Below are positions 50,301-61,899 of a stretch of 64,000 bases of DNA, piece by piece. The position numbers were made by a program, and so were the translations under genes. The notes beneath the pieces are model-generated. The model worked only from the letters and a program-made list of their open reading frames with translations, did not search any database and had not been told where the DNA came from. This stretch comes from Cubamyces lactineus (lineage: Eukaryota > Basidiomycota > Agaricomycetes > Polyporales > Polyporaceae): contig JACDTU010000001.1 of assembly GCA_022376465.1 (NCBI GenBank), positions 1,240,001-1,304,000 on the forward strand, written 5' to 3'. Each line of letters opens with the position of its first letter. Within the stretch, counting starts at the first letter, position 1.

Positions 50301-51276
50301 CTCACGAGACTTCCACGATCGCCTCGTCGAGCTGTACTTGCGCATGACGGTCGCTGCGAAGAAGCGCGGGGACGACGGTGAGCACTTTCCGACTGTATGC
50401 GGGGTGCACGTGTGTGAACTAGGTCCCACAGAGACTCGCAAGAAGACGTACGGGAAGCTTCTCCATTTTATCGACACGACCGAGTTTTTCTCCGCCGACC
50501 GTCTCTTCGGCCTGCTGCCTCCCGAAGGTATATATCTCATATCCTCGAGCTCCCTCACACTCTGACACCCTCCGACCATCCTTCGCCCAGACTTGTTCGA
50601 AGCCAAGGCGATTCTCCTCGGCCGTCTCGGTAGACACGACAGCGCGCTCGAAGTGTATGTCTACCGCCTGCAAGACTACCTCAAGGCCGAGGAATATTGT
50701 AAACGCGTGTACCAACCCGGATCGCCCACCGCGAACGTCTTCCTGACACTCCTCCGGATCTACCTGCTCCCCGGGCCATCCGCTCCACCCGCCGCTGAGC
50801 TACTGCCCCCTGCGCTCGACTTGATCAGCCGTCATAGTCCACGCCTTGACCCAGTCGCGACGCTGCAGCTTTTGCCGCCGCTGGTTACCGCCCAGGACGT
50901 CAAGGCCTTTCTGCTTGAGTCTCTGAGGGCTCCTGTGTTCGACACGCGTGTAGTACGCAACGTTCATAAGGCACGGGAGGAGCAAGTTGCCCGTCGCTTG
51001 ATGACCTTGCAGTCCAAACGAGTGCGGATCACAGATAGCAGGATGTGAGTTTCATGTTGTGGCCGTGGCGTATACGTCTTTAATCGGGTGGGATATCACA
51101 GATGCCCGCAGTGTCATAAGCGATTGGGTGGAAGTGTCATTGCTGTCCATGCGCCTCGGTATGTATGCCACTTCGCCCGTGATGCGAGACGAATGCTGAC
51201 TTAGTCCAGCGGCGAAGTCACCCACTACCAATGTCGTGAGGCTTTCGCGGTTAAACTGAAGGAAACTCGACCGTGA
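47333..51276 (+). CDS. VPS39: Vps39/Vam6, HOPS complex subunit
   Basis: Tethering and Rab7/Ypt7 effector subunit of HOPS at the vacuole/late endosome. Begins MGPFNAPDVVLDGFKERPES. CNH/beta-propeller part: GDRLYIGTSTGNLHIYTFGED, LVDTKKSLCRRSIDQLAFIK with VNSLAVLS, GALCFAVHVG, CRRKIVLYSWKDGDP, GLLINLDNGFIISTEGKPS. Then clathrin-repeat-like helices: AVDNFRNTKYDEAINAFLEL, YLSDRRPKIAGALQQFN, VDTALFKSYLLVRPGLLGPL, RNTRR-type exon YQEMIYLYNGRKMHDKALSLL, LGPEHLDQIFEHSKWVFEQD. The Vps39 C-terminal domains follow (FEAKAILLGRLGRHDSALEV). The last two exons give a zinc motif, CPQCHKRLGGS and YQC, with stop at 51274-51276. About a dozen exons. The first intron is ambiguous: ccaaggc occurs at both apparent ends, and no ordinary GT donor keeps the frame. 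Confidence 0.9.
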
Positions 51277-51422
51277 CATGGAATGTATGATAACATTTGT
51301 TGGCTTGTTCGATGCAACGATTTATCTCACACGCGCTAGGACTTTAACATGACATCATTGTGCTATCACTACACTGGCTTTATCGTACAGTCACAGTCGA
51401 CGTTATTGCATACAGACTTTCC

Positions 51423-51823
51423 TCAAATCTTCTGCACGATGTTCATCTCCTGGATGGCTTGTGTGAATAATAGCAGCGAATGACAAGGCAGTACAAACCT
51501 GGTAATTGGTCGTCTTTCCGGTGTTCTCATTTCTAATGGCGTAGCGAGTGCTCTGAAAAGGCGTGAGGAAAGAATCGTGATACGGCGAGTACTACACTTA
51601 CCCCATCCTCCGCTTCGAAGACGTCCTCGATGACACCAGTAGAGTGTGCGACGTTCTCCTCGGCACCTGCAAAAGACATGTAAGTTTGTGAATACATGGA
51701 CAACGCAAACTACTTACCACCGATGGGGCGGTACTCGACCTTATCACCTTTCTACGGTCTCGTTAGTCTGATTGTATGTGTCGACATCATTAGAGTCTCG
51801 CTGTATACCTGGTATGCGGCCAT
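51423..51823 (-). CDS. Small Tudor-like protein (Hva1-type fold), 67 aa in five exons
   Basis: Built from five short exons on the minus strand with good GT/AG borders: MAAYQ, KGDKVEYRPIGG, AEENVAHSTGVIEDVFEAED, STRYAIRNENTGKTTNYQ and AIQEMNIVQKI plus stop. Phases agree throughout. GDKVEYRP, GVIEDV and YAIRNENTGK match the compact beta-barrel of small fungal Tudor/Hva1-type proteins, which usually have 60-80 residues. Role unknown. Exons are too short to show up as single long frames. Its promoter faces the tRNA gene. Confidence 0.75.
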
Positions 51824-52324
51824 TTCGTACAAGTAGCGGGGCGCTGAGTGCGGGTTGGTGGAGACAAGTGGGTGGTTGTAGTTGGCAAAGACGTTTGTTG
51901 AGGGCTTTGGGTGATTCCGAAAGTTTATATACCTCGTGAAGAGAGCTATGTGGTCATAGTGTCGTCAACCCAGATCCATAGTACCTTGACATGCAACGAA
52001 TCTTGCTACCGTTTCAGGTAAGGATATCGCCTTTTTGGGCGTACCACCACTTCCAGTGTCTGGGGTAGCGGAGAGAGTGACGCAATCACCGCTATTAGAT
52101 GCCGACAGATGCTGCATATTCGACGTCCACTCGGTCGATGTCGGGCCACACAGTGCCTGAACATTTGTGGGGTCTCGGTGTCGAAACAACAACCCAATCC
52201 TACCTGGAGCGGTCCGCCTCATTGAGATGGGGACTAATATGCAGACGCCAGGCATTGTCTGTGTGCCTATATACCACTATATACCATATACGATTATATA
52301 TGTGCATAGGAGGCAGAAGGGTAA
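51824..52324. other. Intergenic between Tudor-like gene and tRNA-Ser
   Basis: No gene is supported. An A/T-rich stretch with repeated tatataccac/tatatacca lies at 52268-52305, just upstream of the tRNA, a common position for upstream elements of fungal tRNA genes. Confidence 0.4.
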
Positions 52325-52416
52325 GTCACTTTGCCGGAGTGGTTAACGGGATCGCCTGCTATCCAGCTGAGAGCGGTTGGGCTTTGCCCGCGAGTGTTCG
52401 AATCGCTCAGGTGACG
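52325..52416 (+). tRNA. tRNA-Ser(GCT) with a 10-nt intron
   Basis: Reads codons AGC/AGU. Acceptor gtcactt pairs with aggtgac (52409-52415) with one G-U, discriminator G. D-arm tgccggagtggttaacggg. Anticodon stem atcgc pairs with gcggt around the loop ctgcta, with anticodon gct at 52358-52360. The ten bases 52362-52371 after position 37 are the intron. Long class-II variable arm gggc-ttt-gccc. T-arm gagtg-ttcgaat-cgctc. A run of T follows (cttttt) as Pol III terminator. Structure and class-II arm make serine certain. Confidence 0.94.
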
Positions 52417-52586
52417 CTTTTTACTTGCGAGAGTTGTTGGGCGCTTGCTGCGCCCTCCCGTAATGTCGCCAGAATGAGATGATGGGCGGCCCTCGCACAG
52501 TACTGTAGGCCCCAGCTACCACCGCCGTCCACAGTTCCCGTCTGCCTCCTCACACTCACGCAGCCCATAGCTCGGAATTGACCGCA

Positions 52587-53774
52587 ATGTCAGAGCATCT
52601 GAACAGCGAAGAGGAGGATCTCTTGCAGGTCGGTGCAGTGCTGGAATGTCCGCTGTGTCATGCTCAAGTCCTAGTGTAACCCAGTCGGCCCTTTCGACGG
52701 CCTTCAGCCCCGCGCCGCTGCCTCGTCAGTCCGCAACGCTAGAACCAGAACCTGTGTCTGCTCCCGAGCCCGTGGCTGCTCCAGAACCCGCATCGGAGCC
52801 TCAGCTGGAGCCATCCGCCGCCGCTGGCGAAGTGAAGTCCACCGAGGACGCCTGGAAGGAGGAGTACGAGGCCCACGTCGCGGAATGGCGGAAGCGATCG
52901 GCGGAGCAGCGCCAGAAGGCGGAGGAGGAGCGTGCAAAGTGGGAAGCCATCCGCGCGAAGGAGCGCGAGGAGGGCAAGGGCCCGGAGAGCGTGTTCAGCC
53001 TGCGGGAGCAGGGCTGGGAGAACCTGAGCTCGAGCGTCACCACCGCTGCGACCGCGGCCGAATCCCCGAGCCCTGCGGATGCGAGGGACCTGGTCACTGG
53101 CGAGGCCCAGGGTGGGCACTCCAAGGAATACCTCGAGGTGCGTGCTCTTACGTAGTTCCCGGTGCTCACATCGACCCTTACGCGCTCAATCCTGCCTTGC
53201 CGCCGCGCACACGCAGACTGTCCTGCCAGGCGCACAAGCGTCGACCTCGATCTCTCCTCCGGAAAACGAGCACTCGCAGCCTGCATCCGAACCGGAGTCG
53301 TCCAAGCAGGAGAAGTGGGACGAGATGACGTCCTCGCTTACCTCGTCATTCCCGTCCATGTCGTTCCCTTCCGATCCGCACTCGCCATCCTCGTCTGCTC
53401 GCCGCGACCTCGCGCCCGCTCCGCTCCACCACCACCATCACCATTCCGAGGGCCATGCGCATGGCCCTGGCCACCTGCACGCGCATCATCACCCTCACCA
53501 CCACCACGAAGGCCCCGAGGGCGCGAAAACAGCGACGCTGTCCGTGTTCGACGCGTCCTTGAGCCCGAAGACCCGTGCGCTTGCGTTGCTCTCGAGCATC
53601 GCGATCAACGTGCTGCTGCCTTTCGTCAACGGCGTCATGCTCGGTTTCGGCGAGATCTTCGCAAAGAACATTGTCGTCCGTTGGATTGGCTGGAGGGTAC
53701 CAGGCACGGCCAGCTCCGCGAGTGCCCAAGGGTCAGGACGGGTGGCGACCAACGTCGGACTAGGCAGGAAGTAG
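52587..53774 (+). CDS. Mim1/Tom13-like outer mitochondrial membrane protein
   Basis: Start MSEHLNSEEEDLLQ at 52587, three exons. The first half is disordered: E/P/A repeats (EPEPVSAPEPVAAPEPASEP) and a charged helix (WRKRSAEQRQKAEEERAKWE). A histidine-rich run follows (HHHHHHSEGHAHGPGHLHAH) and could bind metal. The C-terminal ~60 residues hold one hydrophobic segment, ALALLSSIAINVLLPFVNGV then MLGFGEIFAKNIVVRWIGW, with a GxxxG pattern. This is the signature of Mim1/Tom13 proteins, which help insert alpha-helical proteins into the outer membrane. The protein is much longer than yeast Mim1 (113 aa) because of its N-terminal extension. The call rests on the C-terminal segment only. Confidence 0.62.
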
Positions 53775-53972
53775 AAGGAAGAGCGCTGTACACATGGACT
53801 TTGATTACTAGACGCGACTAATGGTCACCGTTGGTTCAACACGCGTTTCATTCATATAGGCATCACTTCCGTCGGAGCGTTCGCACCGTTCGCGCTTCGA
53901 GTAGAGCCTCACATCATGCTTGCATGCATTCGTGTACTGAGCCCGCTCATCGTGGAATATGTTTCTCTAATC

Positions 53973-56155
53973 CTACACCATGCCTTTCAGCACGCCTTGT
54001 ACAACTTCTTCCTGCCTCGCAAGCCACAGTCCAAAAGCTGGTGTCCTCAACCATCGTTCGTAGAACTCCCGCTGCCGAGCTTTGCTCTTGAACGGGAGGG
54101 GCGAGCCGTGCGTCTTCAATGATGCGAAGAAGGCTGTGTCGCTGAAGGGCTTCAGCCTGCCTGTGTTGGCGAGATTCGAGCGGGACTCGCTGGGTGTCGG
54201 GATCAGCGACTGCAGATATCGCTGGAGGGGCACTAGCAAAGCTGTTGTGCGCGTCGTAAAATGCTGGCGGAGAGCTTCGGATCCTAGTCGCTCTAAATCG
54301 CACCATTCTGGTGAGATCCTCGATACATAGGACAACTGTCGCTGTGGAACTCACTGGCGTGATCCGAGCCCTTGCACGCTTGCTCGAGTTGCTTCAGCAA
54401 CGTATGGTCTCGCGATGTATATCGCCTATGGGTGGACTTCCATCCAGGAGTAGGACCTATCACGATCCCATTCTTATCGCTTTGTTGCCGAGACCTATAC
54501 ACACCGCTCTTTGGTTTGTGTGATCGTGGTCAGGAATGCCGAAAGACTCACGATGATGGCCTCCCCAGGCTGAGCACATGGGGCCAGTGCTCACATGCGC
54601 GCTCGAAGAATGGATTCGTAACACCTAGTATAAGGCCAGCCTGGGGAGGGCGCGTGCTGACAAAAGCAGCGTGGTCTGCGTCGTGTATAGTGAAGAACGG
54701 GCGGAAGTCGCCAGAGAGCGGTATCTACGTGCGCTGGTCAATCACGGGTGCTCGTGCATGGAAGGTGTCGGTCAACGTACAGGTCGCAAAAGATCACGGA
54801 GCCACCAGACGACTATGCTCGTCGCAACCGGCGAGTGTCCAAATATGAGAAGGGGTTCGCTCAATACGACACATTCCCATATTGACCATAGATTCGAGAC
54901 CACCGCTTCAAGATATTGCAATACTGGGGGTTCGGAAGGGCAGACGGAGACAAGCATCTGTAGCAATCGATATTTAGAATCGCCATCTCGCCGGGAATAT
55001 TCAACTGTATACCCACCTGGATGTCCGATTCTCCCATCTGACCCGGGGGCAGCGCAGACATCGACTGCTGCGTTTCAATGGCGTTCGGGATTTCTGCGTG
55101 GATCACGGTCCCCAGGAAACCGAGTTCAATGTTTGTACCAGGTACTGGATCCGGCCTTCTTTCGATCGAATCAGCTATGCAGCTCCTTGGGCCAATTGAC
55201 TCCATCCCCTCTCACCAGCTGGCGATGTTATGACAAGCCGCCTCCAGCATAGGCCCACCGTGGTTCATAAAGGAGGGGCCAAGTTTAGATATCAGGGTAT
55301 AGAAAAGCGAGGGGTATGCAAGGTGGGTTAGGACCACTGTCGAGGTCTATATAGCACATACAGGGCGTATGTTCAGAAGAACAACGCGAGACCAAGTTGC
55401 GCACGTTGGACTGACCTGTTGGTATCCGCGTTTGGACGAGGCGTCCTTCGTGCGGGTGAAACATGAGAAGCCGTAGATGAAGCCGTCCACAGTGATTGGT
55501 CGTGGAGCGTCACTATCCCAGTCCTCTCCAGTAGGATCACGCAGACGGATGCGGAACGAGTGTGTCTGGGAGCCCTCATCGAACTGTGAGGAATCGGGGA
55601 AAGATGAAAATGCGCTGCGGATTCCTCAAACATGAGTATGATTTGTTTGTCCCGACGCTGTCGTAGGCACCCACATGTTCTGTGACTCTACGTGCGAGAG
55701 TCTGAGCGGAGGATACACACTCGTGATCTTCGGACCAACCTCCAAGTCGAAATTGACTGTACGTCGAGTCAATAAACTGACATACAGAGGTAGGAAAGAT
55801 ATTTGCCTGTCACCAAACTCAGGATCCATCTATGGAGTTTCGAGACCTTCTCAGGGCCCATGGCGAGTCCATCCATGCTCATGCGCGTTCTATGCATGGC
55901 TCCTCGGGGTAAGCGTGGCAAGGTGTTCGAGCGTGACACACGCCTGCGTCCAAGCTCTGGCGGAAAGGGCCTACTGAGGAGGGTCGGTGATGAAGAGGAC
56001 TTGAGCTGGCCATTGACACTGGCTTCTGGCGGTGTCTTGGAAGCGTGTGGGAGTGGTTTGGACGATGCATTGGGCGACTGTTGTGGGCGCGAGAGGTCTA
56101 TGAGGCCGATGTCGACCTCCACCGAGTCGTCGTTCATCGCAGCATAGACGGTCAT
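53973..56155 (-). CDS. DENN-domain protein, DENND6/FAM116 homologue
   Basis: Likely Rab GEF acting in endosomal or secretory traffic. Start MTVYAAMNDDSVEVDIGLID at 56155 (MNDDS at 56137 is possible). The first exon ends KVSKLHRWILSLV. The DENN core opens in the next exons: VDFDLEVGPKITSVYPPLRL, RIRLRDPTGEDWDSD with FIYGFSCFTRTKD, and continues with LQYLEAVVSNLWSIWECVVL with SEPLLIFGHSPVATSIVVWW. Then RSRDHTLLKQLEQAC, and the last exon ALRQHFTTRTTALLVPLQRY with LKPFSDTAFFASLKTHG and RQREFYERWLRTPAFGLWLA, the DENND6-type C-terminus. About nine exons. The order and spacing match the animal and fungal family throughout. Confidence 0.82.
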
Positions 56156-56391
56156 AAAGGTAGGGTGCAAGGAATGGAGTCTGCTGAGAGCTCGAGACAC
56201 CGTTCCTTGGTTAAGGAAGAGACAGCTCCACACGTGCGCACGCGACTGCCAGTGTGTGTATGCGCGACGCGTCTTCTTGGACTTCTATCACTTACCACCA
56301 TCACCAGGCTCTATAGCTTTAGCCCCCAGGCTGCAATTCCCGCCGTGCTTCATGCTTTATCTGAACAAGCTTGTCTGAAATAGCCAACAGA

Positions 56392-58628
56392 ATGCCTGGT
56401 GCAAATTATATGGGAGGCAAGAGGTGAGCGTATGCTTGTAAGCAACTCCCAGTAGATCATTTTTTGATTTACGAGATGCTCCAGGAATGCGGCCCGTGCT
56501 CGCGTCAAGGATGCGACTGGCAAGGTCCAGCGCAACCACTTCGGAAAGAAACGTTTCGAGATCCTGCGCACAGGTCTCAGCAAAGGTCAAGCAACTACGA
56601 GCCATGCACAGAATGTGCGGGGCGGCCTGAACCCCAGAGCCGAGATATCCCTCGCACACGCTCATAGGACCCAGTACCAACACGACGACGACACCCAGAC
56701 ATGGCTGCCAAACGCCTATGATTCATCTTCACCCATCGGGAACGCCCGTTCGACACCTGCGTTGGCCTCTGGTCGTTCACATATTCTGAGAGTATTGGAC
56801 GCAGAGAATTGTACGTCACCTTTGCACATTCGCGTCACGCGGCGCAAACCAGTATCTCTCAGCCGTAGCACAGCGTGCGCAAGCCGACAAGATCTTACAG
56901 ATACCAGACCTTCTAGGTTTGTCCATGAGTCGCCACAGGTCTGTTCCGCCGTCCTCCTGTGATCATGACGACTCTACTTCAAACTCGGGCGAGCAACATG
57001 GGTTCGATTATAATGAGGTACGGCTCAACACCCTGTCTTCATTGCACCTAGAGACTACCGCTTTTACTATAGCCCATATCCCCAGCAGTCTCAAACCCCA
57101 GTTCTACTCCCGTATTCTATTTCACAGCATACGGAGAACGAGATGGAACTCTACCTTCCTACCTGTCTTTCGATGGTGAATCTGCTATTGCCTCATCTAG
57201 CTCATCAAACAAGCATCGTCGCCCAGAGCAAGTTCAATTTCCATGCTCGCGTCATGATCCTGCATTTGTACCTATGCATCTAGACAGCAGTCCTGCGCCA
57301 CGCATGGTAGACCCTGATCGTTCTGAATGCTGGCCCGACCTACATAGGGACCAGTGGCCCAGCGAAACTACGCTGTGCGAATCATACAAGCCCACAAGAA
57401 TACCATTCTACTCTAGCCGTCCCAGTTCGGTGCTATCGGAGTCTCCCTTGATTCGCCAGCCCTCGACTTCCAGGCCGACAGGGAGCTTTGTGGGACTTAC
57501 TTCAGATTCTCCTCGCCCCTCTCCTTTCCAGCACTCACGGCATTCATTCTGTTCTAGCGTCTCGCAGCTTAGCATGCCTACCTCTGCCTCGCATGGGGTA
57601 TCCATCAACTCCCCCAACGGCTATCAGTCATCTCTGCCACCCTCGGATTCTTCTCGATTCTCATGGTCCGGCAGTACCTCGTATCAAGTGGAATCTGACG
57701 ATGTTCCTCAAGCAAGTTTCTCTCTGTCGCCTCCTAGACAGGCCGTTCTACAGGATTTCGCTATAACTGGTGCTCGCTTTGAAGATTCTCAATACTCTGT
57801 TGGTACGACTCCGGAACCTGAGAGGAATCATACAACATTTGCCCATCCAATCATTGACATACCACTCGACGACTCCTCTGAGCACTGGCAACAAATCACC
57901 CTCGCTGATCTATTCGATGGGGCCTTGTTTGAGAACGCCGACCCGTGGAACGCCCTGGATGAAATCTTGCATCTCAGCTCTCTGGGTTCTCGTCAGGGCG
58001 AGTTTTCTGATCTGCTTGCTCTTGTCGAGACATGTGATACATCCTCTGTCGGCCTTGGTCATCCGCTTTTCTGTTATCCTCAAAGTTCAAGATATCCGAA
58101 GGCGGCGGGGCCGGCGCATACGACGCCTGACTCTACGCTGGAAGAGGCGACTTCTGGCGAAATGGTGGACAGGCGTTTCAACGAAGGAAGCGCCCAGATC
58201 GCAAACACGGACCGTATTCCGATAGACAGAGCGCTCGTGGAAATCGACGCCCAGGGTGACCGCTCATCTAGCTGCGAGCAGAGCGATGGACTGCCCGTCA
58301 AGGCGTCATCACCTGGTTCGGATCCTCGCGCAATTCCGACACCCTTAGAGACCCCTGTCGGGCTGCGCGGGGACGACATTGGTCCGGTGCGGATGGAGGT
58401 GCTATGTCAGGGAACATCCCCTCTGCACGATGTGAGTCTATAATCGCCTTGGAGACTACGTTTGTAATAACTTTTGTGCAGCAAAATGTGGATACCCACG
58501 ATGCGCATTCCCACATTTCAGCTCATGCTTCGGAGGATAGGAGAGGAGCAGTGGTGGAAGGTCGAGTCCTTCTAGACGGACCATCGTTATTTTCTGACTT
58601 TGAAGACTTCGAGTCGGAGGAGGATTAA
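56392..58628 (+). CDS. Unrecognised serine-rich protein with conserved basic N-terminus
   Basis: Five exons are consistent in phase: 56392-56423, 56485 to about 56808 (ending LRVLDAEN), one from about 56853 to 57017 (YLSAVAQRAQADKILQIPDL), 57073 to about 58432, and a last exon ending at 58628. The N-terminus MPGANYMGGKRNAARARVKD and TGKVQRNHFGKKRFEIL is basic and looks conserved. The middle is disordered and S/P/T-rich. Short helical islands (HWQQITLADLFDGALFEN, WNALDEILHLSSL) follow, and the end is acidic (SLFSDFEDFESEED). A nuclear regulatory or DNA-associated protein would fit this composition, but no domain was recognised. It is divergent with the DENND6 homologue, 236 bp between starts. 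Confidence 0.65.
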
Positions 58629-58901
58629 CTTGATGTTAATCTGTATGCGGTTCCTGCTGACGTTTCTATTACTGCATGATTGTGTTGCTCTCGAATCAGG
58701 GTTCTAAGATTCCGCCGGACGCCATGTCATGACTATAGAGTGCACCTGTGCGGATGTTGAGCCGAGCTAAAAGCTTTAGTAAACGCGGCTCAAGTACTTC
58801 GGCTTGCTCCTATGCACGCGCCTGCCTCAAGTTGCTCCGGGTGCCGGTGGGAGGGCGACGCGATCGGTCACAAGCCTCCGCCTGCGTCACGGCGCGCGCA
58901 A

Positions 58902-59386
58902 CACGGCGGGAATTGGCGCCTATGTTCCGATACAATATTTGGGACATAGTTGGATCCGCGAGTTCACCTATGTAACGAATATGGTCCGAATATGTGCCTG
59001 AAATTTGAGAAGCCTTTGTAGCCACTATAGCACGACTATGGTACCGTTCTGTAGACAAACTATTGCTTTGTCTCATAGTGACACAATGGCTGCCTCAAGA
59101 TTAAACTACCAGCCAATTACGAATTGATGATTGACGCCAATTTCAAGAACCATGACAAAACTGGACAATATTCGTTTGATAGGTTAGTCTCAAAGCGGCC
59201 ATTACGACACTATGAAACAAAGCAATAGTTTGTCTACAAAATGGTACCATAGTCGTGCTATAGTGGCTACAAAGGCTTCTCAAATTTCAGGCACATATTC
59301 GGACCATATTCGTTACATAGGTGAACTCGCGGATCCAACTATGTCCCAAATATTGTATCGGAACATAGGCGCCAATTCCCGCCGTG
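58902..59386. mobile_element. Foldback (hairpin) element, 485 bp, MITE-like
   Basis: The outer ~185 bp on each side are near-perfect inverted copies: both begin cacggcgggaattggcgcct when read inward and include gatacaatatttgggacat and tagccactatagcacgac. Similarity continues more weakly for 20-40 bp, leaving a loop of under 100 bp. The trinucleotide caa flanks both ends and may be a target duplication. It encodes nothing except mirror-image frames created by the palindrome. It lies about 190 bp upstream of the second dehydrogenase start. Confidence 0.82.
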
Positions 59387-59572
59387 CAAGGCGTGAAATG
59401 GATCCGGTGATCAGAGCTGTCTCGGACGTCAAGCCAAGAAACACATGCTTCGCTTCCCCGCCTGCCTTAAGATCAGAGCGCCTCGGCTCGCAAACCTCCT
59501 GCCTCTGATTCGCCTCCCCGCATTCCTCCCCATTCCCGACCCGCACATCCTGCAGCGCTCTAGTCGTCCGCC

Positions 59573-61899
59573 ATGTCTAAAGAGATGAAGGTTTTCACTC
59601 GCGAGGAGGTCGCGAAGGTGTGCCTCCCGTCTCCTGCGATGCTAGGACCTGCATATTGACCCCTCTTCCCCGACTTCTAGCATAACAAGGAGGATGACTT
59701 GGTATGTCGGACGACCGCTTGCTGTTGAATTATGCAAGAGGCTCATACTTCTCGCAGTGGATTATCGTCGACGCCAAGGTGTACGACGTCACGAAGTTCA
59801 AGGGCCTCCATCCCGGCGGAGTAAGCGTATTCCTGCCGGAGGATATTGGTAGGTCCCTATCTACGGATGCCAGGTACCATGGCTCATTTGCTGCTGTCCG
59901 CCTCCAGCTGGGCAAGATGCCACTGAAGCATTTTACGGCCTGCATCGCCACGAAGTCCTGTTGAAGCCTCAGTATCAGCGTTTGCAAATTGGCGTGATCC
60001 AGGGCGAGAAGAGTGTCATTCACGGCGGGATTCCTGGAGAGCTGAGCAAAGTTCCTTATGCCGAGCCCTTGGGGCTTACGGAAGGATACCACAGCCCATA
60101 CTATACCGAGGTGCGTTCGCAGTTAAGCTTGCGTGTTTGCACTACGAATCTGACACAGGTCGTGTGCCACAGAGCCACAGACGGTTCCAGCGCGCAGCAC
60201 GCAAATTCGTTGATGAGATCCTTACTCCGGATGCCCTTGTAAGCCTTAGTTTAGTCGCGAGACGCCGAGTGATATTGAATTAGCACACAGGCCAGAGAGG
60301 AAGACGGCAAGAGGCCGAGCCTCAGCGTCATAGAGAAGATGGCGTAAGGCGCTTTTCGCTCTGTTCCATGAACAAATGTTTACATGCTTATTGTCCGCAG
60401 CGAAACCGGCATTCTCGCGATGACCATGGGCCCAGGCAAGCATCTCAAGGGGCGCACCCTATTCGGCGGTGTCATAAAGCCCGAGGAGGTCCGTCCGAGC
60501 GTGTTCTCACTGCCATATGCTCTCACTAACGCGCGTCTCTACGCACACAGTTCGACCGCTTCCATGAGGTACGACATACTTCTTCCCGTCTACAAGTCCC
60601 AAGCGCTGTCATCTCACGCCCCCGTAGCTTATTCTAGCGCAGGAACTTTGCCGCCCCAACTGCCGCGGATACCGCGACGGCCAGAACTCCGGTGCAACGA
60701 TCGGTCTTCCGCCCGTTATTCACTTCGGCCGTCCAGAGCTGCGGGATCGCATCGTAGAGGAGGTCCTATCCGGCAAGAAATTCTTGTCGCTTGCAATCTC
60801 GGAGGCTTTCGCGGGTTCCGACGTCGCGGGCCTGCGCACAACGGCCACGAAGACGCCTGACGGCAAATACTGGATTATCAACGGCACCAAGAAATGGATC
60901 ACTAACGGCACCTTCTCGGATTAGTACGTTCTGTCCCTCATGCGACTGCGGCGTCTGGTCTAATCTCGTCCGATGAACCTAGCTTTACCGTCGGTTGCAA
61001 GACAGACAAGGGTCTTACTGTGATCTTGGTTGAGCGTCAGGACGGTGTTGAGACCAAGTCCATCAAGACCTCCTACTCTACCGCTGCTGGTACAGCTTAC
61101 ATCACTTTTGAGAACGTCAAGGTGCCTGTAGAAAACACCCTTGGCCCTGAGGGCGGAGGAGTATTCGTCATCCTCAGGTGAGCTTCTACTACGCTTCCGC
61201 AGTGACGCAATTGACGCGAAACCGTGCAGCAACTTCAACCACGAACGATGGGCGATGTGCTGTGGTGGCGCGCGCAACATGCGGTTCATCGTCGAGGAGT
61301 GCCTGAAATGGGTGAACCAGCGGAAGGCGTTCGGCAAGCCGCTACACGCGCAGGCCGTCATTCGCGCGAAATTGGCTGATATGATTGCCAAGACGGAGGC
61401 TGCCCAGCACTGGCTTGAGAACATCACGTACCAGATGCAACATATGGACTACAAGCAGCAGGCGCAGCTCCTCGCAGGGTACGTGTGTTTGACTCATTGG
61501 TAATCGTCGGAGCGCTGAAATCTGGGGTTGGCTTGGTAGGCCTATAGCGCTGCTGAAGATGTACATTACTCGCTCCGCGCAAGACGTTGCACGAGACGCG
61601 GTACAAATCTTCGGTGGACGTGGTATTACAAAGACGGGTATGGGCAAGCACATCGAACACGTACGTACCCGTTCTTTGGGTTGACGCGGTGCATGGATGC
61701 TGACGGTGTTTTTATGCAGTATCATCGGACCGTACCCTTCGATGCCATCCTCGGTGGAGGTGAGTAGACTTCTGTCATTACGGACGATCGTGACGGTTTC
61801 TAACGCTGGCCGCGCCTGTGTGATATAGCGGAAGACGTCCTAGGAGATCTTGGTGTGCGGCAGGCGATCAAGGCGATGCCGAAGAACGCTAAGCTATAG
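59573..61899 (+). CDS. Acyl-CoA dehydrogenase with N-terminal cytochrome b5 domain (copy 2)
   Basis: Paralogue of the gene at 3265, same direction. Start MSKEMKVFTREEVAK; exons 59573-59617 and 59681-59701 (21-nt micro-exon HNKEDDL) match copy 1 in size and phase. Exon 3 (from 59758) gives WIIVDAKVYDVTKFKGLHPG with the haem HPGG; the next gives AGQDATEAFYGLHRHE. Dehydrogenase motifs: AISEAFAGSDVAGLR, KKWITNGTFSDY, VERQDGVETKSIKTSYS, NFNHERWAMCCGGAR, VNQRKAFGKPLHAQAVIRAK, DAVQIFGGRGITKTGMGKHI. The first exon of the FDRFHE segment follows the same odd micro-exon layout. It lacks the intron that copy 1 has between EECMK and WVNQRK. No disabling change was seen, so both copies are probably active, perhaps on different acyl chains. 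Confidence 0.92.

Noticed and set aside
58810..59508. Two similar ~90-residue frames on opposite strands
   Set aside because: They are produced by the palindrome of the foldback element, not by genes.
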